A stretch of 64,000 nucleotides of DNA from Chromobacterium vaccinii. Lineage in GTDB: Bacteria > Pseudomonadota > Gammaproteobacteria > Burkholderiales > Chromobacteriaceae. The translations under genes and the position numbers were made by a program. Below, piece by piece: positions 19,339 to 30,929 of this stretch. The first letter of the stretch is position 1. Each line of letters begins with the position of its first letter. The DNA is taken from assembly GCF_000971335.1 (NCBI RefSeq), contig NZ_JZJL01000003.1, positions 62,001 to 126,000 of the forward strand, in the 5' to 3' direction. The notes under the pieces were generated by a model, which saw only the letters and a program-made list of their open reading frames with translations, had not been told where the DNA came from and did no database searches.

Positions 19339-20112
19339 TCAGCCACCTGCGCAATGCGCGGCCAGCGCCTGGCGCACCCGCCCCCGCTCGTCCTCCAGCC
19401 AGACCGCCGCGCCGCTGGCGCCCGGCCTCTGGCCAACGGCGAAGCGCAAGTGCAATTTCAGCGTCGTTTTGGCGCCGCTCAGCGGAAAAGGACCGGCCAG
19501 GGTCCGCGCCACCGCGTCGTGCTTCAACAGCCTGCCCTCGTTCTCTCCCGCGCTCACCCGGCTTTGCAGGCCGTCCTCGAACAGCGCCAGCATCAGACGC
19601 AGCGGCGGCTCGCCGGGCCCGAGAACGGCCTCTGCCTCGATGTCCAGGCCATCCCCCGCTTGCCGCCCCCTCACCCGCAGCGCGGCACCCGCCTGCCCGC
19701 TGGGAAGGCTAGCCCGCAGGCCATCGTAGCCAGAGAAACGCCAATCATGTCCATTGACCAGCATCTGCGGGGTGTAAATCAGCGACGATCCGGCCAGCGC
19801 CGCGCGCCAGCGTTGGCGCTGCGAATAATCGGGGCTGGCGAAACGGTCGCGCCAGCCCAGTCCATCCCAGTAATCGACATGGAAAGCCAGCGGCACCACC
19901 CGCTTCGCGTCCAGCCCCGCCATGGCAAGCCCGGACAGCCAGTTTTCGGCCGGCGGGCAACTGCTGCATCCCTCCGAGGTGTACAGCTCCAGCAGCGACG
20001 CCTGCCGGCCGGCCTCCTGCGCCCCGCTCAGGACGCAAGCTCCGGCCGCCTGCGCCGGCTGCGCGAAGATCAACAGCATCCCAGACCAGCAAATCGTTTT
20101 CCAGCACTCCAT
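19339..20112 (-). CDS. Secreted DUF1223 (thioredoxin-like) protein
   Basis: This 257-residue exported protein has an N-terminal signal segment (about residues 1-22, ending AQA). The DUF1223 core starts with LLELYTSEGCSSCPPAENWLS, in which the CSSC pair resembles a thioredoxin active site. VPLAFHVDYWDGLGW and YTPQMLVNG follow, as in the family. The C-terminal half is beta-rich. The redox role is inferred from the fold; no substrate is known. The ATG at 20112 is preceded by GGGGGAG. Confidence 0.87.
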   Translation of the reverse strand: MECWKTICWSGMLLIFAQPAQAAGACVLSGAQEAGRQASLLELYTSEGCSSCPPAENWLSGLAMAGLDAKRVVPLAFHVDYWDGLGWRDRFASPDYSQRQRWRAALAGSSLIYTPQMLVNGHDWRFSGYDGLRASLPSGQAGAALRVRGRQAGDGLDIEAEAVLGPGEPPLRLMLALFEDGLQSRVSAGENEGRLLKHDAVARTLAGPFPLSGAKTTLKLHLRFAVGQRPGASGAAVWLEDERGRVRQALAAHCAGG

Positions 20113-20250
20113 AGCGCTCTCCCCCTGCCGTTTGCAGATTAGTCGCAAACGCCGCGGGTTTCTTGCATGGGAAGGGTGGATCGTCACCAGGCGGGATACG
20201 CCATTCGCTCAAGAAAACGGCGAACGGCCAGCTAGTTTCGGAGAAACAGG

Positions 20251-20280
20251 AAAAGGGGTTGCGCTTGCGCGCAACCCCTT
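20251..20280 (-). terminator. Terminator of the tRNA gene
   Basis: The stem AAGGGGTTGCGC/GCGCAACCCCTT has a tight loop and A-rich left flank, giving UUUUCC on the minus strand just downstream of the tRNA. Confidence 0.75.
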
Positions 20281-20285
20281 GTATC

Positions 20286-20364
<79 letters not shown>

Positions 20365-20395
20365 TGAAGAGTGGGCGATTATAGCAGGGGAAAAG

Positions 20396-20435
20396 AAAAA
20401 TCCCCAAGCCCTTTATTCAAGGAGCTTGGGGATTT
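20396..20435 (-). terminator. Terminator of rpoD
   Basis: The stem AAATCCCCAAGC...GCTTGGGGATTT with a 14-base loop lies 22 bases past the rpoD stop. A-rich sequence on the left gives a U tract on the minus strand. Confidence 0.85.
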
Positions 20436-20456
20436 CCGACAATTCAAGCGGTGCGC

Positions 20457-22385
<1,929 letters not shown>

Positions 22386-22462
22386 TTCGCTTCCTGCTTG
22401 AAAAAAAGCCGAAAAAAACAGTTGATTATAACACAACCACTTGAACTTTTCCGTCGAACCCG

Positions 22463-24262
22463 TTAGTTCGACGGCGAGAACATTTCCCGCAACAACTGGC
22501 CCATCAGAACCTTCTCCTCCAGAGTCAGTCCCTCGTGCCGGTCCTTCAGTTTTAGCCGTTCCAGTTGCTCCGCATGCAGCATTTTGAGCAGCCTGGCATT
22601 GCCGTCCTGGAACAGCTGCCGGTCATCGTCGCTGGGGTCGGCGAACTCGTCCGGATCCTGCATCGCCTGTTGCAGCACGCCGTCGATCAAACCCTCGTAC
22701 GGCGTGCCGCGCAGCCCTTCGATCAATTGCGCGGTGTTCGGCGCGTCGCCGTGCTCCAGCACCCGCTCGGCCAGCATCGCGAAGCAGCCCAACTCATCCG
22801 ACAGCGCCAGGCTGTCCGGCAATTTGACGTCGCCCGCCCATTGCGGATTCATCAGCAGCCACTTGATCAATTTCTTGACCATGGTGGTGTTGACCACCCG
22901 CTGCGACTCCGCCGGCAGCCTGTACTCGCGCTTGCCGCCGCCGCGACTGCCGCGCTCGGACCGCTGCGGCTTGCCGCCTCCGGTGAGCATGTCCAGCTCG
23001 TCGACATCCACGCCGGCCATTTCAGCCAGCCGCTTGCGTATCATGTAGCCCAGCGCCGGCGCGGCGATCTGGGCCAGCAGCGGCGACGCCTGGCGGATCA
23101 GATCCGCCTTGCCTTCCGGCGTGCCGAGATTGACGCCGCGGCACAGCTCGCGGGTGAAATACACCGACAGCGGCAGGCTTTCCTGAACCAACAACTGCTC
23201 AAACGCATCGGCGCCGAATTCGCGCACATAGCTGTCCGGATCATGCTCGGTCGGCAGGAACAGGAAGTTCAGCGCCTTGCCGTCCACCAGCTGCGGCAGG
23301 CTGTTCTCCAGCGCGCGCCAGGCGGCCTTCTGTCCGGCGGCGTCGCCGTCGAAGCAGAAATACACCTGCTCGGCGTGCTTGAGCAGCTTGCGCACGTGCT
23401 CGCCGGTGGTGGCGGTGCCCAATGTGGCCACCGCGTAGCCGATGCCGTACTGCGCCAGCGCCACCACGTCCATATACCCTTCGACCACCAGAACCCGGTT
23501 CTTATCCCGTATCGCCTGGCGCCCCTCGTACAGGCCGTACAGCTCGCGGCCCTTCTCGAACAGCGGCGTTTCCGGCGAGTTCAGATACTTCGGCTCGCCC
23601 TTGCCCAGCACCCGCCCGCCGAAGCCGACGATGGCGCCGCGCTGGTTGCGGATCGGAAACATCAGCCGGTCGCGGAAACGGTCGTAGCGGCGCCCGCTAT
23701 CCTCGGCCACGATCACCAGGCCGGCCTCCACCAGCTTGTCGTCCTGGTAGTTGTCGACCGCGGCTTCCAGGTTCTGCCAGCCGTCCGGCGAGTAGCCCAG
23801 GCCGAAGCGGGCCGCGACTTCGCCTGACAGCCCCCGCCCCTTGCAATAGGCGACGGCGTTGGCCGCGCCTTTCAGCTCGCGGCGGTAGAAATCGCTGGCC
23901 TGCTGCATCAGTTGCTCCAGCGAGACCTGCTTCTCGCGCGCCTTGCGGCTGGCCTCCGGATTGAGGTTGCGCTCGTTCGGCACCTGCATGCCGATGCCCT
24001 CGGCCAGCATCTTGACCGCGTCGATGAAGCCGATGCCCTGGTACTCCATCACGAAGCCGATGGCCGAACCGTGCGCGCCGCAGCCGAAGCAGTGGTAGAA
24101 CTGCTTGCTGGGACTCACCGTAAATGAGGGCGACTTTTCCTTGTGAAAGGGGCAGCAGGCCATATAGTTCTGCCCGCCCCGCTTCAGCGGAACGTAGCGG
24201 TCCACCACGTCGACGATGTCGACGCGGGACAGCAGCTGGTCGATGAAATCCTGCGGAATCAA
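22463..24262 (-). CDS. dnaG: DNA primase
   Basis: DnaG makes RNA primers at the replication fork. The 599-residue protein has the N-terminal zinc finger [12 protein letters not shown]...FHCFGCG-type ([10 protein letters not shown]) near residues 35-65. The TOPRIM core has [13 protein letters not shown] near residue 265 and [11 protein letters not shown] near residue 308. A C-terminal helicase-binding domain follows. The start codon is TTG at 24262, giving [13 protein letters not shown], which aligns with other DnaG N termini; I see no better ATG or GTG. The weak start sits 17 bases after yqeY. Confidence 0.95.
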   Translation of the reverse strand: MIPQDFIDQLLSRVDIVDVVDRYVPLKRGGQNYMACCPFHKEKSPSFTVSPSKQFYHCFGCGAHGSAIGFVMEYQGIGFIDAVKMLAEGIGMQVPNERNLNPEASRKAREKQVSLEQLMQQASDFYRRELKGAANAVAYCKGRGLSGEVAARFGLGYSPDGWQNLEAAVDNYQDDKLVEAGLVIVAEDSGRRYDRFRDRLMFPIRNQRGAIVGFGGRVLGKGEPKYLNSPETPLFEKGRELYGLYEGRQAIRDKNRVLVVEGYMDVVALAQYGIGYAVATLGTATTGEHVRKLLKHAEQVYFCFDGDAAGQKAAWRALENSLPQLVDGKALNFLFLPTEHDPDSYVREFGADAFEQLLVQESLPLSVYFTRELCRGVNLGTPEGKADLIRQASPLLAQIAAPALGYMIRKRLAEMAGVDVDELDMLTGGGKPQRSERGSRGGGKREYRLPAESQRVVNTTMVKKLIKWLLMNPQWAGDVKLPDSLALSDELGCFAMLAERVLEHGDAPNTAQLIEGLRGTPYEGLIDGVLQQAMQDPDEFADPSDDDRQLFQDGNARLLKMLHAEQLERLKLKDRHEGLTLEEKVLMGQLLREMFSPSN

Positions 24263-24279
24263 GTCCTGGCGCCTCGGCC

Positions 24280-24726
24280 TCAGGCGCTCAGCTTGGCTTT
24301 GATCAGCGCGGACACCTGCGCCATGTCGGCGCGGCCGGCCAATTGCGGGCGCAGCGCGCCCATCACCTTGCCCATGTCCTGCATGCCGGCGGCGCCGGTA
24401 TCGGCCACCGCCTTGGCGATCAGCGCCTCGATCTCGGCCTGGGACAGCTGCTGCGGCATATAGCCCATCAGCACGTCCATCTCGGCCTGCTCCTTGTCGA
24501 CCAGATCCTGGCGCTGGGCGGCCTGGTACTGGGAGATCGAGTCACGACGCTGCTTGATCATCTTGTCGACGACGGCGATGACGCCGGCGTCGTCCAGTTC
24601 GATGCGCTCGTCCACCTCTTTCTGCTTGACGGCGGCCAACAGCAGGCGGATCGCGCCCAGCTTGTCGGCTTCCTTGGCTTTCATGGCGGACTTCATGTCG
24701 TCGGTGATGCGAACTCTGAGGCTCAT
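24280..24726 (-). CDS. yqeY: GatB/YqeY domain protein
   Basis: This 148-residue protein is related to the C-terminal tail of GatB, the tRNA amidotransferase subunit. The family hallmarks are MSLRVRITDDMKSAMKAKE, the helical KQRRDSISQYQAA segment and the C-terminal MGKVMGALRPQLAGRADMAQVSALIK. Its function is not settled; binding of tRNA is suspected. It lies between rpsU and dnaG, the usual place in betaproteobacteria, and is probably co-transcribed with dnaG. Confidence 0.92.
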   Translation of the reverse strand: MSLRVRITDDMKSAMKAKEADKLGAIRLLLAAVKQKEVDERIELDDAGVIAVVDKMIKQRRDSISQYQAAQRQDLVDKEQAEMDVLMGYMPQQLSQAEIEALIAKAVADTGAAGMQDMGKVMGALRPQLAGRADMAQVSALIKAKLSA

Positions 24727-24790
24727 GTCGTGCTCACTTGGAAATCAGGCGCTGCGCGGGCAGCGGGGGAAATTCGGGAGTACAAATGGC

Positions 24791-24814
24791 AAAACCGCAG
24801 GCATGGCCTGCGGT
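24791..24814 (-). terminator. Internal terminator/attenuator after rpsU
   Basis: On the minus strand the stem ACCGCAGGC-CAT-GCCTGCGGT is followed by UUUUGCC. It lies between rpsU and yqeY. In E. coli a similar partial terminator after rpsU lets S21 be made in excess of primase and sigma-70; the same is inferred here. Confidence 0.7.
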
Positions 24815-24837
24815 CCTGCTTGATGCCGGAAAAACTC

Positions 24838-25050
24838 TTAGTAGAGTTTCGGCGGCAGCATTTGGCTGCGGATGCGCTTGTAGTGGCGCTTAACCGCGGC
24901 AGCGTGCTTGCGCTTGCGCTCGGTGGTCGGCTTCTCGTAGAACTCGCGAGCGCGCAGTTCGGTCAGCAGGCCAGTTTTTTCCACGGAGCGCTTGAAGCGA
25001 CGCAGGGCAACTTCAAACGGTTCGTTCTCTTTAACGCGAATAGTCGGCAT
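24838..25050 (-). CDS. rpsU: 30S ribosomal protein S21
   Basis: This is a 70-residue, very basic small-subunit protein involved in translation initiation. The sequence [21 protein letters not shown] and the C-terminal [18 protein letters not shown] match S21 over the whole length. It leads the rpsU-yqeY-dnaG-rpoD operon. The promoter must lie in the 160 bases between it and thiG. Confidence 0.96.
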   Translation of the reverse strand: MPTIRVKENEPFEVALRRFKRSVEKTGLLTELRAREFYEKPTTERKRKHAAAVKRHYKRIRSQMLPPKLY

Positions 25051-25212
25051 TTACTTAAGGGTCCTTAGATTTCTTAGGGCGTGGCTAAAGCCGCCGCCTG
25101 TAAAAACAGCATTTTAGCAATGTTACTGCATTTGTAAAAGTCTGAAACGACAACGTCAGGTCATCTTGTGGTGTTTTGCGCGGTTTGGCGCGGCCAGCCT
25201 GGGCCATGAACA

Positions 25213-26013
25213 TCACGACTTGACGGAAGAAATCACCCCCTCACTAGGAGAACTTGGCACTGCACTATAAAAACGTTTCGGCATCCGGCCGGCGAGATAG
25301 GCGGCGCGGCCAGCTTCCACGGCCAATTTCATGGCGTGCGCCATTTGAACCGGATTGCGCGCAGCGGCAATCGCGGTATTCATCAGCACGCCGTCGCAGC
25401 CCAATTCCATCGCTATCGCCGCGTCGGACGCGGTGCCGACGCCGGCATCCACGATCACGGGGACATTGGACTGCTCGATGATCAATTGCAGGTTCCACGG
25501 ATTCAAGATCCCCATGCCCGAGCCGATCAGGCTGGCCAGCGGCATGATCGCGCAGCAGCCGATCTGCTCCAGCTCGCGCGCGACGATGGGGTCGTCCGAG
25601 GTATAAACCAAGACATCGAATCCCTCCGCCACCAGCACCTCGGCGGCCTTGAGGGTTTCCTTCACATTGGGGTACAGATTGTTCGGATCCCCCAGCACTT
25701 CCAGCTTCACGAAACGATGGTCGTCGAGAAGCTCCCGCGCCAGCCGCAAGGTGCGCACGGCGTCTTCGGCGGAATAGCATCCCGCCGTGTTGGGCAGGAG
25801 GTTATACCGGTTTTGCGGCAAAAAGTCCAGCAAATTCGGCTCGTTAGCGTTCTGACCCAGGTTCACGCGCCGTATCGCCGCGGTGACGATTTCGGTGCCG
25901 GAGGCATCCAGCGCCGCCGCGGTCTGCTCGAAATCCTTGTATTTGCCGGTCCCCACCAGCAAGCGAGAACCGTACTCTCGGCCGGCTATCACCAGTTTAT
26001 CGTCCACCTGCAT
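25213..26013 (-). CDS. thiG: Thiazole synthase
   Basis: ThiG builds the thiazole phosphate of thiamine from deoxyxylulose phosphate, dehydroglycine and ThiS thiocarboxylate. The 266-residue TIM-barrel protein has [11 protein letters not shown] near residue 22, LPNTAGC near residue 75, KLEVLGD near residue 105 and [29 protein letters not shown] near residues 185-215. Its Schiff-base lysine is expected in the LEVLGD region. ATG 26013 is chosen because a GGAAGA run precedes it; ATG 26028 adds five residues. It follows thiS closely and both probably belong to the spoT transcript. Confidence 0.93.
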   Translation of the reverse strand: MQVDDKLVIAGREYGSRLLVGTGKYKDFEQTAAALDASGTEIVTAAIRRVNLGQNANEPNLLDFLPQNRYNLLPNTAGCYSAEDAVRTLRLARELLDDHRFVKLEVLGDPNNLYPNVKETLKAAEVLVAEGFDVLVYTSDDPIVARELEQIGCCAIMPLASLIGSGMGILNPWNLQLIIEQSNVPVIVDAGVGTASDAAIAMELGCDGVLMNTAIAAARNPVQMAHAMKLAVEAGRAAYLAGRMPKRFYSAVPSSPSEGVISSVKS

Positions 26014-26055
26014 TCCCTTTTCTTCCATTGACGTCAGAACGGCAGGAGAGCGGAC

Positions 26056-26256
26056 TCAGCCGCCACCGACCGCCACCACGATTTCCAGTTCGTCGCCGTC
26101 GGCCAGCCTCGCCTCGGCGAAGCTGCCGCGGGGCACGATCTCGCCGTTGCGCTCGATCGCGATGCGCTTGCCGGCCAGATCCAGCGCGGCGACCAGCTCC
26201 GCGAACGTGGCGATGCCGGCGAAGCTTCTGTCTTCGCCGTTGATGCGTAGATTCAT
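26056..26256 (-). CDS. thiS: Sulfur carrier protein ThiS
   Basis: ThiS is a 66-residue ubiquitin-like sulfur carrier for thiazole synthesis. It starts MNLRINGEDRSF, has the central IAIERNGEIVPRG block and ends in the essential Gly-Gly that is adenylated and thiocarboxylated. It begins only 5 bases after the spoT stop, with a GGAGAG ribosome site inside the end of spoT. It is directly followed by its partner thiG. Confidence 0.93.
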   Translation of the reverse strand: MNLRINGEDRSFAGIATFAELVAALDLAGKRIAIERNGEIVPRGSFAEARLADGDELEIVVAVGGG

Positions 26257-26261
26257 TTGGC

Positions 26262-28418
26262 TCACTTTCTCTCCACGCGCTGCACCACCGCCAGCTGGCG
26301 GACGGCCGCGAGCACGCGCTCCAGGTGCTCCACGCCCTCCACCTGCAGGCGGAAGTGGATATTGAACAGGCTGTCGCCGTCGCGGCTGCTGTCCTGGGTG
26401 TCGGCGCTTTCGATATTGGCCGAGGCCTGCGAGATCGCGGTGGCGATGTCGGCCAGCGCGCCGCGCTCGTTGCGCGACAACACGCCGACGGTGACGCCGA
26501 ACATCCGGTCGCGCTGCGCCTCCCAGTTGACCTCCAGCAGCTTGTCCGGATCGGCGCGGCGCGCGTTCGGACAGCTGACCCGGTGTATCACCAGGCCCTG
26601 GCCCTTGGTGATCACGCCCAGGATGTCGTCGCCGGGCAGCGGATTGCAGCAGCTGGACAGCTGCACCATGCCGGCTTCGTTGCCGCGAATGGTGATCGGA
26701 CCGACGCGCACGCCCTCGCCCAGCCGCTCGCCGGCCAGCTCCAGCATCCTTCGCGCCACCACGATGGGCAGCAGCTTGCCGGCGCCGATCTCGGCCAGCG
26801 CGTCGTCGAAACCGTGCATCTTTTCGCCGTAGGCGGCGAGATACTCGGCGCGCAGCTCGTCGCTGACCGCCAGCGGCGTCGACGCCAGCGCGCCCACCGC
26901 CTGCCTGAGCAGCTTCTCGCCCAGCGCCACCGCCTCCTCGCGCTGCAGGCTCTTCAGATAGTTGCGGATGCCGGAGCGGGCGCGGCCGCTCTGCACGAAG
27001 GCCAGCCAGGACGGATTGGGCTTGGCCTGGGTGGAGGTGATGATCTCGACGGTGTCGCCGTTGCGCAAGGCGGAGCGCAGCGGCACCAGCGCGTGGTTGA
27101 CGCGGGCGGCGATGCAGCGGTGGCCGACGTCGGTGTGCACCGCGTAGGCGAAGTCCACCGGGGTGGAGCCCTGCGGCAGCACCATGATCTTGCCCTTGGG
27201 CGTGAACACGTAGACTTCGTCCGGGAACAGGTCGATCTTGATGTGCTCGAGGAATTCGACGGCGTCGTCGCTCTCCTCCTGCATGTCCAACAGCTTCTGC
27301 AGCCACTGGTGGGTGCGCTGCTGGGCCGTGTTGACGCCCTCGCCGCTCTTGTACATCCAGTGCGAGGCCACGCCGGCCTCGGCCACGTTGTGCATCTCGC
27401 GGGTGCGGATCTGCATCTCCACCGGGGTGCCGTAAGGGCCGAACAGCGTGGTGTGCAGGCTCTGGTAGCCATTGCCCTTGGGAATGGCGATGTAATCCTT
27501 GAATTTGCCGGGAATCGGCTTGTACAGGCTGTGCAGCGCGCCCAGCGCCAGATAGCAGGCCGGGATGTCGTTGACGACGACGCGGAAGCCGTAGATGTCC
27601 AGCACCTCGGAGAAGGACAGGTGCTTCTCCTGCATCTTCTTGTAGATGCTGTAGAGGTTTTTCTCGCGGCCCTTGATCGTAGCCTCGATATTGCTTTGCA
27701 CCAGCCGCTGGCTGACGGCCAGCAGTATCTTGTTGACCACTTCGCGGCGGTTGCCGCGCGCCGCGCGCACCGCCTTGGACAGCACGCTGTAGCGGTGCGG
27801 GTGCAGATGCTTGAACGCCAAGTCCTGCAGCTCGCGGTAGACCTTGTTCAGGCCGATGCGGTTGGCGATCGGCGCGTAGATTTCCAGCGTTTCCAGCGCG
27901 ATGCGGCGGCGCTTGTCCTCGCGCATCGAGTCCAGCGTGCGCATATTGTGCAGCCGGTCGGCCAGCTTGACGATGATGACGCGGATGTCGCGCGCCATCG
28001 CCAGCACCATCTTGCGGAAGCTTTCGGCCTGGGCGTCTTCCTTGGTCTGGTATTCCAGCCTTTCCAGCTTGGACAGGCCGTCCACCAGATCGGCGACGAT
28101 CTTGCCGAACTTCTCGATCAGCGTCGGCTTGGTGACGCCGGTGTCTTCCAGCACGTCGTGAAGCAGCGCGGCGGCCAGGCCCTGCACGTCCAGCCGCCAG
28201 TCGGTGAGCATGGTGGCCACCGCCAGCGGATGGGTGATGTAGGGCTCGCCGCTCTTGCGGGTCTGCCCCTCGTGCGCCTCGCGGCTGACCTGAAAGGCCA
28301 GCCTGAGCATCTCGACGTCTTCCGGCTTGAGATAGCGCGCGGCGCTCTCCAGGAACGCCGCGGCTTCGGAGTCGATCAGGGCGTTGTAGTCGATGCCTGT
28401 CTCAATGCCGGTGCCCAT
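26262..28418 (-). CDS. spoT: Bifunctional (p)ppGpp synthetase/hydrolase
   Basis: This is the stringent-response enzyme, 718 residues. The N-terminal HD hydrolase domain has REAHEGQTRKSGEPYITHPL and LLHDVLEDTG (near residue 85). The synthetase domain has GREKNLYSIYKKM and DIYGFRVVV, with KDYIAIPKGNGYQSLHT near residues 305-320. A TGS domain (VYVFTPKGKIMVLPQG) lies near 390-410, and a C-terminal ACT domain ends the protein. Both catalytic domains look intact. ATG 28418 is chosen because GGAG lies seven bases upstream; GTG 28424 is an alternative. It follows rpoZ by 23 bases. Confidence 0.95.
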   Translation of the reverse strand: MGTGIETGIDYNALIDSEAAAFLESAARYLKPEDVEMLRLAFQVSREAHEGQTRKSGEPYITHPLAVATMLTDWRLDVQGLAAALLHDVLEDTGVTKPTLIEKFGKIVADLVDGLSKLERLEYQTKEDAQAESFRKMVLAMARDIRVIIVKLADRLHNMRTLDSMREDKRRRIALETLEIYAPIANRIGLNKVYRELQDLAFKHLHPHRYSVLSKAVRAARGNRREVVNKILLAVSQRLVQSNIEATIKGREKNLYSIYKKMQEKHLSFSEVLDIYGFRVVVNDIPACYLALGALHSLYKPIPGKFKDYIAIPKGNGYQSLHTTLFGPYGTPVEMQIRTREMHNVAEAGVASHWMYKSGEGVNTAQQRTHQWLQKLLDMQEESDDAVEFLEHIKIDLFPDEVYVFTPKGKIMVLPQGSTPVDFAYAVHTDVGHRCIAARVNHALVPLRSALRNGDTVEIITSTQAKPNPSWLAFVQSGRARSGIRNYLKSLQREEAVALGEKLLRQAVGALASTPLAVSDELRAEYLAAYGEKMHGFDDALAEIGAGKLLPIVVARRMLELAGERLGEGVRVGPITIRGNEAGMVQLSSCCNPLPGDDILGVITKGQGLVIHRVSCPNARRADPDKLLEVNWEAQRDRMFGVTVGVLSRNERGALADIATAISQASANIESADTQDSSRDGDSLFNIHFRLQVEGVEHLERVLAAVRQLAVVQRVERK

Positions 28419-28441
28419 CTTCACGCTCCGCGCTGCGTCAA

Positions 28442-28648
28442 TCAGGCCTTGCCGCGGTTCAGGAGTTCTTTGCCTACGTGGCCGGCGGCGATTTCACGCA
28501 GGGCGATCACGGTCGGCTTGTGGCGGCCCGGCTCCACGAAGGAGCTGGCGCCGGAAGCCACTTGGCGGGCGCGGTAGGCGGCGGCCAGGGTCAGGTCAAA
28601 ACGGTTCTGGATGCGGTCCAGGCAGTCGTCAACAGTAATACGGGCCAT
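28442..28648 (-). CDS. rpoZ: RNA polymerase omega subunit
   Basis: Omega (68 residues) helps to assemble RNA polymerase and forms part of a ppGpp binding site. [19 protein letters not shown] at the N terminus and the [13 protein letters not shown] segment are typical. It lies between gmk and spoT, the conserved arrangement linking nucleotide metabolism and the stringent response. Confidence 0.96.
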   Translation of the reverse strand: MARITVDDCLDRIQNRFDLTLAAAYRARQVASGASSFVEPGRHKPTVIALREIAAGHVGKELLNRGKA

Positions 28649-28729
28649 GATCTCTCTCAGCTAAATGACGGTTACAGGGTTCACTATATCGATTTTCGTC
28701 CCGTCCGACACAGCGGGACGGAACTATTT

Positions 28730-29362
28730 TCATTTCGCGCCGGCGGTGCCCATGCGGCGGAACATGTCGGCCAGGCGGCGGCGCTGCGGGCCGCTCTTCA
28801 GGCGCTGCGCGCGGACGATGCTGATCAGGTCCAGCTTGGCGCGCTCGAAATCGTCGTTGACCACGATGTAGTCGTATTCATCGATCTTGTCGATCTCGGC
28901 GCGGGCCGAGGCGAGTCGGCGCAGAATCACCTCTTCGGTGTCGGTGTCGCGGCCGCGCAGGCGGCGCTCCAGCTCCTCGATCGACGGCGGCGCGATGAAA
29001 ATGCCGATGGCGTCGGGGAACACTGCGCGCACTTGTTCGGCGCCCTGCCAGTCGATTTCCAGCAGGATGTCCTGGCCGGCTTCCAGACGGCTGCGTATCC
29101 ACGGCGCGCTGGTGCCGTAGCAGTTGCCATACACCTCGGCGTGCTCGAGGAAGTCTCCGCGCTCCACCATGGCGTCGAACGCCGAGCGGTCGACGAAGTG
29201 ATAGTGCTTGCCATCGACCTCGCCCTTGCGCGCCGCGCGGGTGCTGTAGGACACCGACAGCTCGACGCTGGGCTCGGCCTGCAGCAAGGCGGCCACCAGC
29301 GAAGTCTTGCCGGCGCCGGACGGAGCGACCACGATGTAAATGTTCCCGATAAGCTGGCTCAT
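28730..29362 (-). CDS. gmk: Guanylate kinase
   Basis: This 210-residue enzyme phosphorylates GMP to GDP. The Walker A loop is VAPSGAGKTSL near residue 12. The GMP-binding stretch is SYSTRAARKGEVDGKHYHFV near residues 38-57, and EIDWQGAEQVR lies near residue 98. All are diagnostic. It heads the gmk-rpoZ-spoT operon and is divergent from the purine permease gene, so nucleotide uptake, GDP formation and ppGpp control lie side by side. Confidence 0.96.
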   Translation of the reverse strand: MSQLIGNIYIVVAPSGAGKTSLVAALLQAEPSVELSVSYSTRAARKGEVDGKHYHFVDRSAFDAMVERGDFLEHAEVYGNCYGTSAPWIRSRLEAGQDILLEIDWQGAEQVRAVFPDAIGIFIAPPSIEELERRLRGRDTDTEEVILRRLASARAEIDKIDEYDYIVVNDDFERAKLDLISIVRAQRLKSGPQRRRLADMFRRMGTAGAK

Positions 29363-29525
29363 AAATACAAACGTTTGCCGAAGAGTAATTTTTCAGGATA
29401 TCACAGCGGGGCAGCCATTGTTAAGCGATGACATATTTTCACGTCAAGATTTAGGTGTTTGAGCGCCTAGAGGCCGATAATGCCGCGTTTTCCGAACTCT
29501 CGCGATCCGCCCGGAGTCATTCTTC

Positions 29526-30824
29526 ATGCAACTGCTGGAAAGCTTTTTCAAGCTCAAGGAGCACGGCACCACGGTCAAAACCGAGGTGATCGCCGGCTTC
29601 ACCACCTTCCTGACCATGGCCTACATCATCCTGGTCAACCCGCTGATCCTGTCGTCCACCGGCATGGACCTGAACGCGGTCTTCGTCGCCACCTGCCTGG
29701 CCGCAGCCCTCGGCACCGCCATCATGGGCCTGGTGGCCAACTACCCGATCGCGCTGGCGCCCGGCATGGGCCTGAACGCCTACTTCACCTTCAGCGTGGT
29801 CAAGGGCATGGGCCTGTCGTGGGAAACCGCGCTGGGCGCGGTGTTCATTTCCGGCATCGTGTTCCTGGCGGTCAGCCTGTTCAAGGTGCGGGAGGCCATC
29901 GTCAACGCGATTCCGCAGTCGTTGAAATTCGCCATCTCGGCCGGCGTCGGCATGTTCCTCGCCATCATCGCGCTGAAGAACGCCGGCGTGATCGCGCCGC
30001 ATCCGGAAACCTATCTGACGCTGGGCGACATCCACAAGCCCACCGCGCTGCTGGCCATTTTCGGCTTCTTCCTGATCGTGGCGCTGGAATACCGCAAGGT
30101 GCCCGGCTCCATCATCATCGGCATCCTGGTGGTGACCGTGCTGTCGATCGCGCTCGGCCTGTCGCCGTTCAAGGGCATCGTCGCCCCGGTGCCGAGCATG
30201 GCGCCCACCTTCATGGCCATGGACATCCAGGGCGCGCTGCATGCAGGCCTGATAGGCGTGATCTTCGTGTTCTTCTTCGTCGACCTGTTCGACACCACCG
30301 GCACCCTGGTCGGCGTGTCGCACCGCGCTGGCCTTTTGGACAAGGACGGCAAGCTGCCGCGCCTGAAGCGCGCGTTGATGGCCGACTCCATCGCCATCAC
30401 CGCCGGCGCGGCGATGGGCACCTCGTCCACCACCGCCTACATCGAATCCGCCGCGGGCACCGCCGTCGGCGGCCGCACCGGCCTGACCGCCGTGGTGGTG
30501 GCGCTGCTGTTCCTGGCCGCGCTGTGGCTGTCGCCGCTGGCCGCCACCGTGCCGGCCTACGCCACCGCGCCGGCGCTGTGCTACGTCGCCGTGCTGATGG
30601 CGCGGGGCCTGGCCGAGATCGAATGGAACGACCTGACCGAATCCGCCCCGGCGGTGATGACCGCGCTCGCGATGCCGTTCACCTTCTCGATCGCCGACGG
30701 CATCGCCTTCGGCTTCATCAGCTACGCGGTGATCAAGATCCTGGCCGGCCGCTTCTCCGACCTGCGCCCGGCGGTGGTGATCATCGCCGCGCTGTGGATC
30801 TTCAAGCTGGCTTTCTTCCACTGA
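29526..30824 (+). CDS. AzgA-type (NCS2) purine permease
   Basis: This 432-residue inner-membrane protein of the AzgA branch takes up adenine, hypoxanthine or guanine. The N terminus has TVKTEVIAGFTTFLTMAYIILVNP, followed by NYPIALAPGMGLNAYFTF near residue 80. FVDLFDTTGTLVGV near residue 257 and the SSTTAYIESAAG motif near residue 302 are family signatures. About 12-14 hydrophobic segments are present. The neighbouring apt on the same strand suggests a purine-base salvage unit: import followed by phosphoribosylation. Confidence 0.92.
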   Translation: MQLLESFFKLKEHGTTVKTEVIAGFTTFLTMAYIILVNPLILSSTGMDLNAVFVATCLAAALGTAIMGLVANYPIALAPGMGLNAYFTFSVVKGMGLSWETALGAVFISGIVFLAVSLFKVREAIVNAIPQSLKFAISAGVGMFLAIIALKNAGVIAPHPETYLTLGDIHKPTALLAIFGFFLIVALEYRKVPGSIIIGILVVTVLSIALGLSPFKGIVAPVPSMAPTFMAMDIQGALHAGLIGVIFVFFFVDLFDTTGTLVGVSHRAGLLDKDGKLPRLKRALMADSIAITAGAAMGTSSTTAYIESAAGTAVGGRTGLTAVVVALLFLAALWLSPLAATVPAYATAPALCYVAVLMARGLAEIEWNDLTESAPAVMTALAMPFTFSIADGIAFGFISYAVIKILAGRFSDLRPAVVIIAALWIFKLAFFH

Positions 30825-30847
30825 ACGCACAATAATCGGCTCATCCG

Positions 30848-30879
30848 ACGGCCTGCCGCTCGCGGCGGGCCGTTTTTTC
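30848..30879 (+). terminator. Terminator after the purine permease
   Basis: The stem ACGGCC-GCCGC/GCGGC-GGCCGT is followed by six Ts, just after the permease stop. It suggests that apt has its own promoter. Confidence 0.85.
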
Positions 30880-30929
30880 TGAACGACGCCAGCCGGCACA
30901 GTCTTTTGATTTCGAAGTACAATAGGCCC

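Noticed and set aside
24262-24280. An ATG or GTG start for dnaG near the yqeY stop
   Set aside because: None lies in frame at a position that matches other DnaG N termini; TTG is the best available codon.
26257-26261. Thiamine (TPP) riboswitch before thiS
   Set aside because: Only 5 bases separate spoT and thiS, so there is no room for the element.
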